64,000 nt of DNA, taken from positions 1 through 64,000 of the forward strand of contig JAOTTD010000010.1 of the NCBI GenBank assembly GCA_029864565.1, written 5' to 3'. Shown piece after piece: positions 31,421 to 41,357 of the stretch. A program made the position numbers and the translations under genes. This DNA is from Thermoplasmata archaeon (GTDB taxonomy: Archaea; Thermoplasmatota; Thermoplasmata; UBA10834). The first letter of the stretch is position 1. Every line of letters starts with the position of its first letter. The notes under the pieces are model-generated. The model made no database searches and was not told the DNA's origin. It saw nothing but the letters and a program-made list of their open reading frames with translations.

Positions 31421-31815
31421 TGAACTCCTGCCGGGTGCCCCCGCCATCCGCTATCAGTATTAGATAGTTGTCCAAGGGCGACTGCATCACTGCCGTTTTA
31501 TCACAGCAGGCGTGAGGGTGCGGCGATTGAAGCAGTCGAGTTGCGTCATTCGATGTCAACCCTTCGCTGGAGAAACGAGCTATGGCTTACCATGAAATGC
31601 TGCCCGTTACTGATTCATCGATGATGGGGCATCCTCGGTTGTTGATCGTGCGCCACATTTCGTGATTCGTGCCACGCAGAGTTCGGATCCGATGAGGCCT
31701 AAAAGAAACAGGCGTAGCACCTCACGAGAGGGAACGACTATGACGGCGTGCGCCCATGTTCGAAAGACGAAAGTCACAAATTGAATGTACGCCATGCACG
31801 GCCCACGGTGCTACC
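31421..31815. other. Intergenic region between divergent genes
   Basis: About 390 bases between the EamA transporter and the saccharopine dehydrogenase-like gene. It should contain both promoters. Short frames on both strands (for example 31607-31795 minus) show no motif. No repeats or RNA genes were found. Confidence 0.4.
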
Positions 31816-32973
31816 ATGAAGGTCGTTCAATTGGGTTGTGGGATAACTGGCCTCGTATGCGCGGAGGAACTCGCAGGAAACGCCAAGGTGACCGATCTCG
31901 TGCTCGCGGACTCCAGAACTGAGGGTGCTGAGGCGCTATCCCGGAGGTTGGGCAGCGACAAGATCGATGTTGTGAAGACTGATGCAACTGACAAGAAGGC
32001 AATCGCGGAAGCCCTTGCCGACTCGGATGTGGTCGTCTGCTCCCTTCCTTGGGACCTGAACGGTAGGGTCCTGGAGACAGCCGTCGATAAAGGGGTGAAT
32101 TACGTCGATTTCTGCATATCAAAAGAGGCTTTCGACGACTTCGACAAGGTCGACAGGATGTGCAAGAACGCCGGCATTACTGCGATAACCGCCGTCGGAC
32201 TCGAGCCGGGAATCTCTGACACCCTCGCCCGATATGCCGCGAACAAGCTGGACAGTGTAGAGGAAGCGCATGTCATCGACGGGGACAATGGTGTCGTGGA
32301 AGGTGGCGGATTCGTGTTGACGTGGTCCCCCATCGATTGGATTGACGAACTCTGCGTGCCCGCGGCGGTATTCAGAGATGGCAAGATAGAGTATATACCA
32401 CCGCTTCGCGAGAAAGAAACTTACGAGTTCCCACAACCCATAGGCACCCTGCCTGTCTACAAGACCCTGCACGACGAGACATTCCTGATGCCCAAACACA
32501 TCAAGGGGATCCGTAACGCGGATTTCCGGATAGGTGTCGACGACGAATTCGCGATGGTGGCCCGAATGTTGAAGAAACTCGGGCTCCACCGCAAAGAGCC
32601 CGTGGATGTGAAGGGTGTCAAGGTAAGTCCGTTGGACGTTGTTGTTGCCCTTATGCCGAGGCCAGTTGATCTGGCCGGCAAGATCAAGGGACACGGCGGA
32701 ACGGTCGTCGAGATCACCGGCAAGAAGGACGGAAAGCGGACCATGATAAAGATGTGGGCGTTCGCGTCGCACGAGAAGTCGTACGACCGATACGGCACAA
32801 ACGCCACCGGGTATCTTGTCGGCATAGGTGGTGCGGTTCCCACGGAGATGCTCATAGAGGGAATGGTCAAGGAGAAGGGACTGCTCGTGCCCGAGCAGCT
32901 TCCGGCCGAGGAGTTCGTGCGGAGACTGAAAGAGAAGGGGCTCGCAGTAAACGAGAAGATCACGGCTTTCTAG
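31816..32973 (+). CDS. Saccharopine dehydrogenase-family protein
   Basis: A 385-residue NAD(P)-dependent enzyme. The start is the ATG at 31816, giving the typical MKVVQLGCGITGLVCAEELA with a GxGxxG Rossmann motif. DVVVCSLPWDLNGRVLETAV, GVNYVDFCISKEAF, and the active-site region GLEPGISDTLARYAANKL mark the family. Members include lysine 6-dehydrogenase, saccharopine reductase and carboxynorspermidine enzymes; which it is cannot be settled here. GGTG lies six bases before the ATG. Confidence 0.85.
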   Translation: MKVVQLGCGITGLVCAEELAGNAKVTDLVLADSRTEGAEALSRRLGSDKIDVVKTDATDKKAIAEALADSDVVVCSLPWDLNGRVLETAVDKGVNYVDFCISKEAFDDFDKVDRMCKNAGITAITAVGLEPGISDTLARYAANKLDSVEEAHVIDGDNGVVEGGGFVLTWSPIDWIDELCVPAAVFRDGKIEYIPPLREKETYEFPQPIGTLPVYKTLHDETFLMPKHIKGIRNADFRIGVDDEFAMVARMLKKLGLHRKEPVDVKGVKVSPLDVVVALMPRPVDLAGKIKGHGGTVVEITGKKDGKRTMIKMWAFASHEKSYDRYGTNATGYLVGIGGAVPTEMLIEGMVKEKGLLVPEQLPAEEFVRRLKEKGLAVNEKITAF

Positions 32974-33542
32974 TCTGACATAGGAGGCTGCGTCTGCTGC
33001 TCAGCAGATGAGCGGAGTCCCTCTCTAACACCCAGATAGATCAGCAAGGTGACCAGGGCGCCAACGATGCCTCCGACGATACCAAGAGCCAAGATTAGCG
33101 CTCCAATGGTATCGGTCATCCATTCCACCGTCCATTGCAGAGAGGATGGCAGGACGTCGGCGACATGGCCAAAATCGAAGGGAAATCTCACGAGAAGAAC
33201 TGCATGCGCTATTGCGAACAAAACGAAACTAGCCATATCCAGAGGCCTCAGCATGTTGCGCCTACGGATGATTACTCTGAGAACCGCAAGGGCCACTGCG
33301 AGGAATCCGGCCGAGTACATGAGAGTCATTTCTAAGATCCCGAATTCGTCGGTATAGAATCCGGTTTCCTCCAGTTTGTGAGCGACGAAGAACCACAGCA
33401 AGGCGGACAAAAACACGGCGGCGACGGCCTCGCCGATTATGTTAGCTCCGACGATCTTGTCCTTCCGAGCCTCCGCCTTCCCCCACTTCTCCATCCATCT
33501 CAAGAGGGCGGGAACCGAATCACTCGATGGCACATTCTCCAT
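32970..33542 (-). CDS. Four-helix membrane protein, unknown function
   Basis: A 190-residue membrane protein if translation starts at the ATG at 33542 (MENVPSSDSVPALLRWMEKW). The open frame extends a further 110 codons upstream, but that part is antisense to hypB and has unnatural composition. Helices: VAAVFLSALLWFFVAHKL, TLMYSAGFLAVALAVLRVII, MASFVLFAIAHAVLLVRF and ILALGIVGGIVGALVTLLIY. The last four bases overlap the convergent saccharopine dehydrogenase-like gene. No family was recognised. Confidence 0.65.
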   Translation of the reverse strand: MENVPSSDSVPALLRWMEKWGKAEARKDKIVGANIIGEAVAAVFLSALLWFFVAHKLEETGFYTDEFGILEMTLMYSAGFLAVALAVLRVIIRRRNMLRPLDMASFVLFAIAHAVLLVRFPFDFGHVADVLPSSLQWTVEWMTDTIGALILALGIVGGIVGALVTLLIYLGVREGLRSSAEQQTQPPMSD

Positions 33543-33672
33543 GTGACTAATCGAATTGTGTCCAAGCGACTTAACACTGCCGAAGTATGGTCGCATGGCA
33601 AGGCGACTGGTGGCCTTGTCAAAGTCGTTTTGGGGCGAAAAGATTATTCTGCTAAGCCCGCTTCTCCGCAAC

Positions 33673-34323
33673 ATGCACAAGATAGTCACTGTCGATATGG
33701 AGAAGGATATCCTCTCAGCTAACAGAGACTTGGCCGAACAGAACAAGGCTCTGTTGGAGGAGCATGGCATACGATCCTTCGACTTCCTGGGAGCCATAGG
33801 CTCAGGCAAGACTCTGATAATCGAGAAGCTCGTCGAGCGTTTGAAGGCCAAAGGTATGAGATGTGCAGCCATCGCTGGGGACGTGTCGGGCGACGACGAT
33901 TACAGGCGCTTCGTTTCACACAAGATTCCAGCGGTCAATGTCAGCACAGGTAAGGAATGCCACCTAGATGCACATCTCATAGACCACGCACTTGAAGAGC
34001 TTCCTCTCCATGAGTTGGACTATCTGTTCATAGAGAATGTCGGCAACCTCGTTTGTCCGGTTGACTTCCCGCTCGGCTCCCATACAAGGGTCGTAGTGAT
34101 AAGCGTGACGGAGGGAGACGACATGGTCAGGAAACACCCCGCTATATTCGCATTCTCCGATGTCATCGTAATAAACAAGATCGACCTTGCGGAGGCGATG
34201 CAGGTTGACCCAGGCATACTCGACAGAGATGCAATGAGCGCCAATCCGGGAGCGAAGATCGTGATGATGGACGCCAGACACGAGAAGGGGGTCGACGAGC
34301 TCATATTGGCGCTCGGACTCTAG
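33673..34323 (+). CDS. hypB: Hydrogenase nickel incorporation GTPase HypB
   Basis: A 216-residue SIMIBI-class GTPase that, with HypA, inserts Ni2+ into [NiFe]-hydrogenase. The start is the ATG at 33673 (MHKIVTVDMEKDILSANR), matching archaeal HypB length; the longer frame upstream would overlap the divergent gene. The P-loop is FLGAIGSGKTLIIEKL (near residue 40). CAAIAGDVSGDDD, the ENVGNLVCPVDFPLGSH switch region with its metal-binding Cys, and the NKIDLAEAMQVDP specificity motif follow. There is no His-rich nickel-storage N-terminus. It opens the operon hypB-hypF-hypC-hypA-hypD. Confidence 0.95.
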   Translation: MHKIVTVDMEKDILSANRDLAEQNKALLEEHGIRSFDFLGAIGSGKTLIIEKLVERLKAKGMRCAAIAGDVSGDDDYRRFVSHKIPAVNVSTGKECHLDAHLIDHALEELPLHELDYLFIENVGNLVCPVDFPLGSHTRVVVISVTEGDDMVRKHPAIFAFSDVIVINKIDLAEAMQVDPGILDRDAMSANPGAKIVMMDARHEKGVDELILALGL

Positions 34324-34333
34324 AGGGCGCGAG

Positions 34334-36541
34334 ATGAAAATCACAGTATATGGCATTGTCCAGGGTGTTGGATTTCGGCCGACCGTATACAGGGTAGCTA
34401 AGGCCATGGGGCTAAAGGGTTACGTCCTCAACAACGGGTCCAATGTGGAGATTTTCGTGGACCGGGATGCGGACGAATTCCTTTCGAAGCTGAGGGACGC
34501 GCTGCCAGCTCTGGCTCGCATAGACCGGGCGGATGTGGAAGATTGTGACGGCGATTACCGTGACTTCACAATCGTCCCGAGTCGGGAGGGGCGCAGGATT
34601 TCACTCATACCCACCGACACAGCCCTGTGTCGAAGCTGCGCGCGTGATTTCAGAGAAGTAGCGGACAAGAGGCATCAGTACCCGTTCACAAACTGCACAG
34701 AATGCGGCGCCCGTTTCACCATCATAACCGACGTGCCTTTCGATCGCGATAGGACGAGTATGTCGGAGTTCGAAATGTGCGAATCGTGTCTGGCTGAATA
34801 CGGGCTTCCGGAGGATCGAAGATTCCACGCACAGACCATCTCATGCCCTGAATGCGGGCCGAAGTATGCGCTGTGGGATGTTGAAGGACGGACCGTCCCA
34901 GGAGATCCTTTCCTGCAATTTGCAGAGAGGATAGATGGCGGACAGGTTGGCATCCTGAAAGGATGGGGTGGGATGCACATCGTGTGCGCGCTCACCAACT
35001 CATCGAGGCTACGAGATATCTACCGCAGAGGAGACAAGCCCTACGCGATAATGACGAGAGACCTACAGGCCGCCAGACGGTACGCGGTGATAAGTGACGA
35101 GGAGGAGTCGATGCTCGTTTCGCCCCAGAGACCTATCGTGCTCCTTCGGAAGGCCGAGGAGGAGCGGGCCGCATTGGAGGGCGTCGCACCCAGCTTGGGA
35201 AACGTCGGCATTATGTTGCCGTACTCAGCTGCGCACCTGCTTCTCTTTACGCATCTGAAAGCGGACGCTGTGATAATGACCTCAGCGAACCCCCCCGGAG
35301 AGCCAATGGTCATAGAGAATCCCAAGGCGTTCGACCTCGGGTTGGACTGTTATCTGATGCACAACCGAAGAATCATCCACAGATGCGACGACAGCGTGGT
35401 CAAGTTGCGGGGAAACGCATTCGCCTTCATCCGGAAATCCCGCGGATTCGTCCCACTTCCGCTCAAGACCGACCACGCCAACACTGTCATCGGGGTGGGC
35501 GCACAGTGGGACGTAACGGGTTCGGTCACAAGGAATGGTGAGATATTCCTTACACAATACATAGGAGAGTCGCAGCAGCATCCGACGCTCCGCTATCTGG
35601 GAGATGCGATCCATCATCTGTCAAGACTCCTGGGCGTTGACGACGTCGACGCCATCGCCTTGGACAAGCATCCGAAGTACTCGACCAGGATCATGGCGAA
35701 ACGATTGGCCAAGGAATACGAGTGCGAGATGATAGAAGTGCAGCATTACCACGCGCACGCGGCATCGCTAATGGTGGACCGTGGGATCCGCGAACCGATG
35801 GTCTGCCTCACCTGGGATGGCACAGGCTACGGTGACGATGGCACGTCCTGGGGCGGAGAGACTCTGCACGCGGGATTCTCGAAATACGACAGGCTCTGCA
35901 CGCTTCAAGGTATACCCCTTCTCGGTGGAGACCGCGCTGTGTTGGACCCGAAGCGGGTGGTGACCGCGCTGCAGCTCATGATCGGGACGGAGACTACACT
36001 GGTCGGCGCGGATGAGGCGAACGTCTACTCGAAGATGTTGTCAAAGAGCGTGGAGGCTTCCAGCATGGGTCGCGTACTCGACGCGGTTTCCTGCATACTC
36101 GACGTTTGCTGCAAGCGAAGCTATGAGGGGGAGCCTGCGATCAAGCTTGAGAGGTGGTTGGAGAATGGTAAGGTCGGCCAGGATTTCGGGGTGGAGTTCG
36201 AAATGCAGGATGGGGTTGAGCGAGCGATGACTGTACCGATGTTTGGGAGACTGCTCGATTCGAAGCATGATTCGGATTCAATGAGAGCGGATCTGGCCGC
36301 CTCGTTCGTCGGCTCTCTCGTGACTGCTCTGACTGAGAAGGCGTGTGACTTCGCGGACAAGAAGGGAATCCAAATGGTTGGCCTGACGGGAGGGGTCTCG
36401 TACAGCAATCCTATCGCCGATTGGGTCGAGAAGACCGTGGAGAGAAACGGACTCACATTCGTCGCTCACGAACGCGTACCCAACGGGGATGGAGGGATCT
36501 CCGTCGGTCAGAATGCGATAGCTGGCAGCCTGCTCGGCTAA
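34334..36541 (+). CDS. hypF: Carbamoyltransferase HypF
   Basis: A 735-residue enzyme that makes the cyanide precursor from carbamoyl phosphate and hands the carbamoyl group to the HypE C-terminal cysteine. Domain order: acylphosphatase (residues 1-90, VQGVGFRPTVYRVA), two zinc fingers (CRSCARDF ... NCTECGARF and CESCLAEY ... CPECGPKY, about 97-180), YrdC-like domain (about 190-375, with TSANPPGEP), and Kae1-like domain (VQHYHAHAASLMVD, LTWDGTGYGDDGTSWGGE, ending GDGGISVGQNAIAG). All expected motifs are intact. It starts 10 bases after hypB. Confidence 0.96.
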   Translation: MKITVYGIVQGVGFRPTVYRVAKAMGLKGYVLNNGSNVEIFVDRDADEFLSKLRDALPALARIDRADVEDCDGDYRDFTIVPSREGRRISLIPTDTALCRSCARDFREVADKRHQYPFTNCTECGARFTIITDVPFDRDRTSMSEFEMCESCLAEYGLPEDRRFHAQTISCPECGPKYALWDVEGRTVPGDPFLQFAERIDGGQVGILKGWGGMHIVCALTNSSRLRDIYRRGDKPYAIMTRDLQAARRYAVISDEEESMLVSPQRPIVLLRKAEEERAALEGVAPSLGNVGIMLPYSAAHLLLFTHLKADAVIMTSANPPGEPMVIENPKAFDLGLDCYLMHNRRIIHRCDDSVVKLRGNAFAFIRKSRGFVPLPLKTDHANTVIGVGAQWDVTGSVTRNGEIFLTQYIGESQQHPTLRYLGDAIHHLSRLLGVDDVDAIALDKHPKYSTRIMAKRLAKEYECEMIEVQHYHAHAASLMVDRGIREPMVCLTWDGTGYGDDGTSWGGETLHAGFSKYDRLCTLQGIPLLGGDRAVLDPKRVVTALQLMIGTETTLVGADEANVYSKMLSKSVEASSMGRVLDAVSCILDVCCKRSYEGEPAIKLERWLENGKVGQDFGVEFEMQDGVERAMTVPMFGRLLDSKHDSDSMRADLAASFVGSLVTALTEKACDFADKKGIQMVGLTGGVSYSNPIADWVEKTVERNGLTFVAHERVPNGDGGISVGQNAIAGSLLG

Positions 36542-36576
36542 AACTATATGAACGGACCGCTCATACCGACGACCCA

Positions 36577-36804
36577 ATGTGCCTAGCCGTCCCAGCAGAG
36601 ATAAAATCCATCGACGGAACGACAGCCAAGGTTGACTTCGGCGGGGTCATGAGACAGGTGAACTTATCGCTAGTGAACGCGAAGGTCGGAGATTTCGTGA
36701 TCGTGCACGCAGGGTACGCGATCGAGGTCCTCGACAAGGAGGAGGCTGAGAAGACCCTCCAGCTCTTCCGCGAATTGCTCGCGCAGGACGATATCGAGGC
36801 ATAG
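36577..36804 (+). CDS. hypC: Hydrogenase maturation chaperone HypC
   Basis: A 75-residue protein starting MCLAVPAEIKSID; the invariant Cys2 binds the iron atom while the Fe(CN)2CO unit is built with HypD. TAKVDFGGVMRQVNLSLV and VGDFVIVHAGYAIEVLDKEE complete the OB-fold signature. The start is the ATG at 36577; the open frame extends upstream into hypF but MC is mandatory for function. It sits 35 bases after hypF and 3 before hypA. Confidence 0.96.
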   Translation: MCLAVPAEIKSIDGTTAKVDFGGVMRQVNLSLVNAKVGDFVIVHAGYAIEVLDKEEAEKTLQLFRELLAQDDIEA

Positions 36805-36807
36805 GAC

Positions 36808-37182
36808 ATGCACGAGTTCTCGGTCATGAGCCAGATAGTGAGCAGCGTTATCGAGGAGGCGAGGAGCAGAAACGCCTCAAAGGTCGAGAGAGTCACTCTC
36901 GAACTTGGAGAGTTCATGATGCTGGGGCACGCCCAGCTCAAGTTCGCCTTCGAGGTGTTATCAAAGGACTCTTTGCTCGATGGAGCTATGCTCGACCTCA
37001 GGACTGTCAAAGGAGAGATAGAGTGCGGATGCGGGTTCAAAGGGGAGGCGTCTCCGAGGGAGGATTCGCTCCACCAGCTGACATCCGCGTTCGAGTGCCC
37101 TAAGTGCGGAGAACTGGCGAAGGTCACGGGAGGGCGAGATTGCATAATAAGAGACATCAGCATGGTGGTGCCCGATGTTTAG
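36808..37182 (+). CDS. hypA: Hydrogenase nickel chaperone HypA
   Basis: A 124-residue nickel/zinc protein. MHEFSVM at the N-terminus holds the nickel ligand His2 next to Glu3. VERVTLELGEFMMLGHAQLK is the conserved core, and the zinc site is built by CGCG (near residues 73-76) and CPKCG (near 97-101). It delivers Ni2+ with HypB to the hydrogenase large subunit. Its end overlaps hypD by eight bases, indicating coupled translation. Confidence 0.95.
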   Translation: MHEFSVMSQIVSSVIEEARSRNASKVERVTLELGEFMMLGHAQLKFAFEVLSKDSLLDGAMLDLRTVKGEIECGCGFKGEASPREDSLHQLTSAFECPKCGELAKVTGGRDCIIRDISMVVPDV

Positions 37183-38266
37183 GCTCAGAGACAGAGAGAT
37201 GTCCCGTCAGATAATGGGCGAACTTGAGAAGATGCGACTCGACATCACATTGATGCACGTCTGTGGGACGCATCAGGACACGCTCATCAGATTTGGACTT
37301 GACTCCGAGTTTCAGAGGATCGGGGTCGACATCCGTCAAGGACCGGGTTGTCCAGTCTGCGTGACCCCTCCTCAGGAGATAGAGATGACGATGGCACTGG
37401 CGAAGGCGGGGATCACGATCGCTGCCTTCGGAGACCTGATGAAGGTCCCGGGCGAGAGCCAATCATTGAATGAAATCAAAGCGGAAGGGGGCGATATCAG
37501 AATCGTCTTCGGAGTGGACGATGCTGTGGACCTAGCAAGGCATTCGCAGAAGGAAGTCGTCTTCGTTGGCATCGGCTTCGAAACCACCGCACCGACGACG
37601 GCCTCGGCGCTTCTGTCGAATCCGCCTGAGAACTTCTCAGTCCTCAGTTGCCACAGAACTGTCCCTCCAGCGCTAAAGGCGATAGCCTCGATGGGGGAGA
37701 TCAAGCTCCACGGCATGATTCAACCGGGCCATGTCAGCACGGTAATAGGTACCGCGCCGTACGAATTCCTCTCCAGAGAACACCGCATACCTCAGGTAGT
37801 GGCCGGCTTCGAGCCGCTCGACCTGATGATGGCAGTCTATCTCCTTGCGAAACAACAGTCCGAAGGCAGGGCAGAAGTCCAGAACGAGTACTCCCGAGTC
37901 GTCCGACCGGATGGCAACCCGAGCGCGCTCAGGGCCATGCGGGACGCATTCTCACCAACGGACTCGGTCTGGCGAGGGTTTCCTGTCATACCGAGCAGCG
38001 GCCTATCTGTGAGAAAGGAGTTGGAGAAGCACGACGCTGCCAAACGGTTCGTCGACATAGTAGCCCCTATACAAGATAAGGAATACGAAGAGCCCGAGGG
38101 GTGCAGGTGCGGCGAGATGCTGAGAGGAATTATCACGAGTGATGAATGCCCTCTATTTGGGACGAAGTGCACGCCCCAGAACCCGATTGGGCCGTGCATG
38201 GTCTCGCGCGAGGGCAGTTGCCACATCTCGCACCGATATCGCCGCGCGAAGAAAGGGAGTGTCTGA
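37175..38266 (+). CDS. hypD: Hydrogenase maturation protein HypD
   Basis: A 363-residue iron-sulfur protein that, with HypC, assembles the Fe(CN)2CO group. Conserved blocks are HVCGTHQDTLIRFGL, RQGPGCPVCVTP, VGIGFETTAPTTASALL, GMIQPGHVSTVIGTAPYEF and VVAGFEPLDLMMAV. The C-terminal [4Fe-4S] region has CRCGEMLRGI, DECPLFGTKCTPQNPIGPC and SREGSC. All are intact. The last gene of the hyp operon, it is followed by a 416-base gap before hdrA. Confidence 0.96.
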   Translation: MFRLRDREMSRQIMGELEKMRLDITLMHVCGTHQDTLIRFGLDSEFQRIGVDIRQGPGCPVCVTPPQEIEMTMALAKAGITIAAFGDLMKVPGESQSLNEIKAEGGDIRIVFGVDDAVDLARHSQKEVVFVGIGFETTAPTTASALLSNPPENFSVLSCHRTVPPALKAIASMGEIKLHGMIQPGHVSTVIGTAPYEFLSREHRIPQVVAGFEPLDLMMAVYLLAKQQSEGRAEVQNEYSRVVRPDGNPSALRAMRDAFSPTDSVWRGFPVIPSSGLSVRKELEKHDAAKRFVDIVAPIQDKEYEEPEGCRCGEMLRGIITSDECPLFGTKCTPQNPIGPCMVSREGSCHISHRYRRAKKGSV

Positions 38267-38682
38267 AACTCACGAGCGATTGCACTTCACAATCGTTAAC
38301 CGAAAAGAGGGGGCAAGGAACCCTGGACAGGACTGCCAGTAGTCCACCGTGAACTCCACCAGGAGGTGAATCATTCCTTCTCGTACTCCGTAGGCGACGG
38401 AAAGACGGTATCGAGAATCCCATAATATACGAATTTCGAATTTAGTGGAGGATATCCGCACAACAAACTAAGCGTCATAAAGGGTCAACTTAACGATTAT
38501 CGCTGAAGGCGTTGCGTTTTTCGAAACATGGACAACGAAACCTATATTAAGCACCCCTTTATTACACCCACTCGTCAGGATTGCCAGAGCCGAGTGGATG
38601 CGCCAGACTGATGGACTTGGCGACCTTTGCGGGGTCACTCGGGCTGGATGCAATCACACCGGCCTTAGCAGGGAGTGATAAT
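38267..38682 (+). promoter_or_regulatory. Upstream region of the hdr operon
   Basis: The 416 bases between hypD and hdrA contain a TATA candidate CTATATTAA at 38542-38550, predicting transcription from about 38575 and a leader of about 110 bases. GGGAG at 38671-38675 is the ribosome-binding site for the GTG start. A CTTTATTAC element 15 bases further is an alternative. No gene is apparent in the gap. Confidence 0.45.
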
Positions 38683-40776
38683 GTGAATTCATCTGAGTTA
38701 CTCGGAGGGAACGAGGTCAAGAGAACGCCGACAGAGGCGAACGGCAACTCTTCGGGTCCGAGGATAGGAGTCTTCATCTGTCATTGCGGTAGCAACATCG
38801 CCGGAACCGTGGATACATCCAAGGTCCGAGAGGCTGCCGAGAAACTGCCTGGCGTTGTCGCCGCCAAAGAGAACAAGTACACTTGTTCAGACCTGGGCCA
38901 GGATGAGATCATTGCTGCAATCAAAGAGAACAAAGTGGAGAGGGTGGTCGTTGCCGCGTGCTCTCCAAGGATGCACGAACCGACTTTCAGGAGCTGCATC
39001 CAGGAGGCTGGCCTCAACCCATACCTATTGCAGATGGTCAACCTAAGAGAGCAGTGTTCATGGGTGCACTCGCGGGAAAAGGATAAGGCCACGGAGAAGG
39101 CCATCGACCTCGTCAGAATGGGTGTTGCGAAGGCTGCCAAACTCGTGCCGCTTGAAGCCAGAGAGGTGCCTGTCGAACAATCCTCGCTAGTGATTGGCGG
39201 GGGAGTGGCCGGAATCCAGGCTGCGCTCGACCTGGCCCAGATGGGGTTCAAGGTGTATCTCGTCGAGTCCGAACCAAGCATCGGTGGTCGCATGGCCCAA
39301 CTGGACAAGACTTTCCCGACGGGAGACTGCGCCATATGCATATTGGCTCCAAAAATGGTGGAGCTGGCTAGGCACCCCAACATCACGCTTCTATCGTACT
39401 CCGAGGTGGAGGAGGTCACTGGATTTATAGGCAGTTATGAAGTGAAGGTCAGGAGAAAAGCTCGCTATGTCGTGGAAAAAAAGTGCGTTGGATGTGGAGT
39501 ATGTGCTGACTCGTGTCCAGTCAAGGTTGACAATGAATTCGACATGGGCTTCGGGAAGAGGAAGGCGATCTATGTGCCCTTCCCGCAGGCTGTGCCTCTC
39601 AAGTACACAATCGACAAAGACAACTGCATTCACTTTAAGACGGGCAAATGCAAGGCTTGCGTCAAGGCATGCGCAAACGAGGCGATAGACCACGAGATGG
39701 AGGACGAAATTGTCGAATTGAAAGTCGGCACAATCATCTGCGCCACGGGGTTCGACACCTATGTCCCGATGAAGCGGGGAGTCTACAAGTATTGGGAGTA
39801 CCAGAACGTCATCACCGGCCTAGAGCTCGAACGACTGTTGAACGCCTCCGGCCCCACTGGCGGACACCTCATAAGGCCGTCCGACGAGAAGACGCCGAAA
39901 CGAGTCGCATTTATACAGTGTGTTGGCTCGAGAAACAAGAAGATAGGGGTCAACTACTGCTCGCGCGTTTGTTGTATGTACTCGATGAAGAACGCGCAGA
40001 TAATCAAGGAGCACGAGCCCGACACCGAGATCGCCGTCTATTACAACGATATCCGGGCGTTTGGGAAGGGTTTCGAAGAGCTGTATCACCGTGTCAGAGA
40101 AGAGTACGGAATTGAGTTCATAAGGGGTCGTCCAGCGAAACTGAGCGAGGACCCAGAGACTAACTCCATAACGATAAGAGCGGAGGAGACCTTGCTCAAC
40201 AAGATCACCGAAAGGCAGTTCGACCTGATTGTACTGGCAACAGGACTCCAGCCATCCGAAGGGGGCAAAAGAATCGGCAAGATACTGTCCCTGTCCCTCA
40301 GCCCTGACGGATTCTTCATGGAGGCGCATCCGAAACTCAGACCGGTTGACACCGCCATCGATGGCATATACCTCGCCGGATGCGCGCAGGGTCCCAAGGA
40401 CATCCCCGACTCGGTGGCCCAGGCGAAGGCTGCGGCGGCGTCCGCAGCATCCATCATGGCCGGCAAGAACGTCAAGATTGAACCCTTAACCGCGCTGATT
40501 GACGAGAGCCTCTGCGTCGGATGCGGACTTTGCGAGGAGATGTGCCCGTACGGCGCACCAGAGGTCTTCGAGAGCGATAAAGGGACGAAGGCGAAGATCG
40601 TGGAAGCGCTCTGCCACGGATGCGGAACATGTGCTGCTGCATGCCCGCAAAAGGCCATAACGGCGAACCAGTTCACCGACGAACAGATCGCATCCGAGAT
40701 AGTCTCGGCTCTTGGAGGCATCGGGGTGACTGCCGAGAAGGCGAAGAAAGCCGCGAAGAAGGCGGAGGAGGCGTGA
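38683..40776 (+). CDS. hdrA: Heterodisulfide reductase subunit A, single-unit form
   Basis: The start is the GTG at 38683, seven bases after GGGAG; an upstream TTG at 38581 is less likely. The protein has 697 residues. Order: N-terminal [15 protein letters not shown] (C33 and C35), [10 protein letters not shown] and [13 protein letters not shown] domain with [19 protein letters not shown] near residue 170; [15 protein letters not shown]; a [4Fe-4S] site [12 protein letters not shown] near 268; a second with [16 protein letters not shown] near 315; and two C-terminal ferredoxin clusters [12 protein letters not shown] (611) and [12 protein letters not shown] (644). HdrA is the flavin site where electrons are bifurcated between ferredoxin and the HdrBC disulfide site. 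It starts hdrA-hdrC-hdrB-mvhD. Confidence 0.95.
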   Translation: MNSSELLGGNEVKRTPTEANGNSSGPRIGVFICHCGSNIAGTVDTSKVREAAEKLPGVVAAKENKYTCSDLGQDEIIAAIKENKVERVVVAACSPRMHEPTFRSCIQEAGLNPYLLQMVNLREQCSWVHSREKDKATEKAIDLVRMGVAKAAKLVPLEAREVPVEQSSLVIGGGVAGIQAALDLAQMGFKVYLVESEPSIGGRMAQLDKTFPTGDCAICILAPKMVELARHPNITLLSYSEVEEVTGFIGSYEVKVRRKARYVVEKKCVGCGVCADSCPVKVDNEFDMGFGKRKAIYVPFPQAVPLKYTIDKDNCIHFKTGKCKACVKACANEAIDHEMEDEIVELKVGTIICATGFDTYVPMKRGVYKYWEYQNVITGLELERLLNASGPTGGHLIRPSDEKTPKRVAFIQCVGSRNKKIGVNYCSRVCCMYSMKNAQIIKEHEPDTEIAVYYNDIRAFGKGFEELYHRVREEYGIEFIRGRPAKLSEDPETNSITIRAEETLLNKITERQFDLIVLATGLQPSEGGKRIGKILSLSLSPDGFFMEAHPKLRPVDTAIDGIYLAGCAQGPKDIPDSVAQAKAAAASAASIMAGKNVKIEPLTALIDESLCVGCGLCEEMCPYGAPEVFESDKGTKAKIVEALCHGCGTCAAACPQKAITANQFTDEQIASEIVSALGGIGVTAEKAKKAAKKAEEA

Positions 40777-40778
40777 AT

Positions 40779-41357
40779 ATGAGAGAAGCGGAGAAGACCT
40801 TCATCAGCGGTCTGCGTGAGAAGCTGGTCGAAGACAAGATCATCGACGAGTCGCAGCTGGACCCGGATTTCGCCAAGGAGATCGTGAAGTATGGTGGCAA
40901 GGATGTGATGACTTGTCTCCAATGCGGCAACTGCACCGGCGTCTGTCCGATAAGCCTCAAAATCGATTACAAGACCAGGAGCATAATCAAGTTCTGTCAG
41001 TTCGGATTGAAGAAGTTCACACTCGAGACCAGGTGGGTCTGCGCTACGTGTTACAGATGCTACGAGCACTGCCCGGCGGACATCAACCCGGCCGAGGTGA
41101 TGATAGCGCTCAGACACATAGCGATCAGAGAGGGTGTGATACCACCATTTATCAAGATGGCCGCGACGAATCTTGTCAAGTACGGCCAGAGCGTCAAGCC
41201 CGATCCTGAAATCGAGCGAGTCAGGAAGGAGCTCGAGCTTGGAGACGTGCCGTCGCGTGATCAGGAGTACGCAAAGGTCGTGCGTGAGATCAACTTGCTC
41301 GTTCGTTCGACAGGCTACGACAGGCTCATCGGCATAGAGAGTGAGGTGAAGAGTTGA
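40779..41357 (+). CDS. hdrC: Heterodisulfide reductase subunit C
   Basis: A 192-residue iron-sulfur electron carrier. The ATG at 40779 lies two bases after the hdrA stop. Two [4Fe-4S] motifs are visible: CLQCGNCTGVCPISLK near residue 46 and CATCYRCYEHCPADINP near residue 88, the second followed by the helical domain with VMIALRHIAIREG. HdrC passes electrons from HdrA to the catalytic HdrB. Its TGA stop overlaps the TTG start of hdrB (TTGA), so the two are made in equal amounts. Confidence 0.95.
   Translation: MREAEKTFISGLREKLVEDKIIDESQLDPDFAKEIVKYGGKDVMTCLQCGNCTGVCPISLKIDYKTRSIIKFCQFGLKKFTLETRWVCATCYRCYEHCPADINPAEVMIALRHIAIREGVIPPFIKMAATNLVKYGQSVKPDPEIERVRKELELGDVPSRDQEYAKVVREINLLVRSTGYDRLIGIESEVKS

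Noticed and set aside
32970-33872. 300-residue reading of the membrane protein opposite hypB
   Set aside because: The first 110 codons lie antisense to hypB and lack natural composition; a start at 33542 gives a clean four-helix protein.
40086-41117. 343-codon minus-strand frame
   Set aside because: It is antisense to hdrA and hdrC, both of which have complete cluster motifs.
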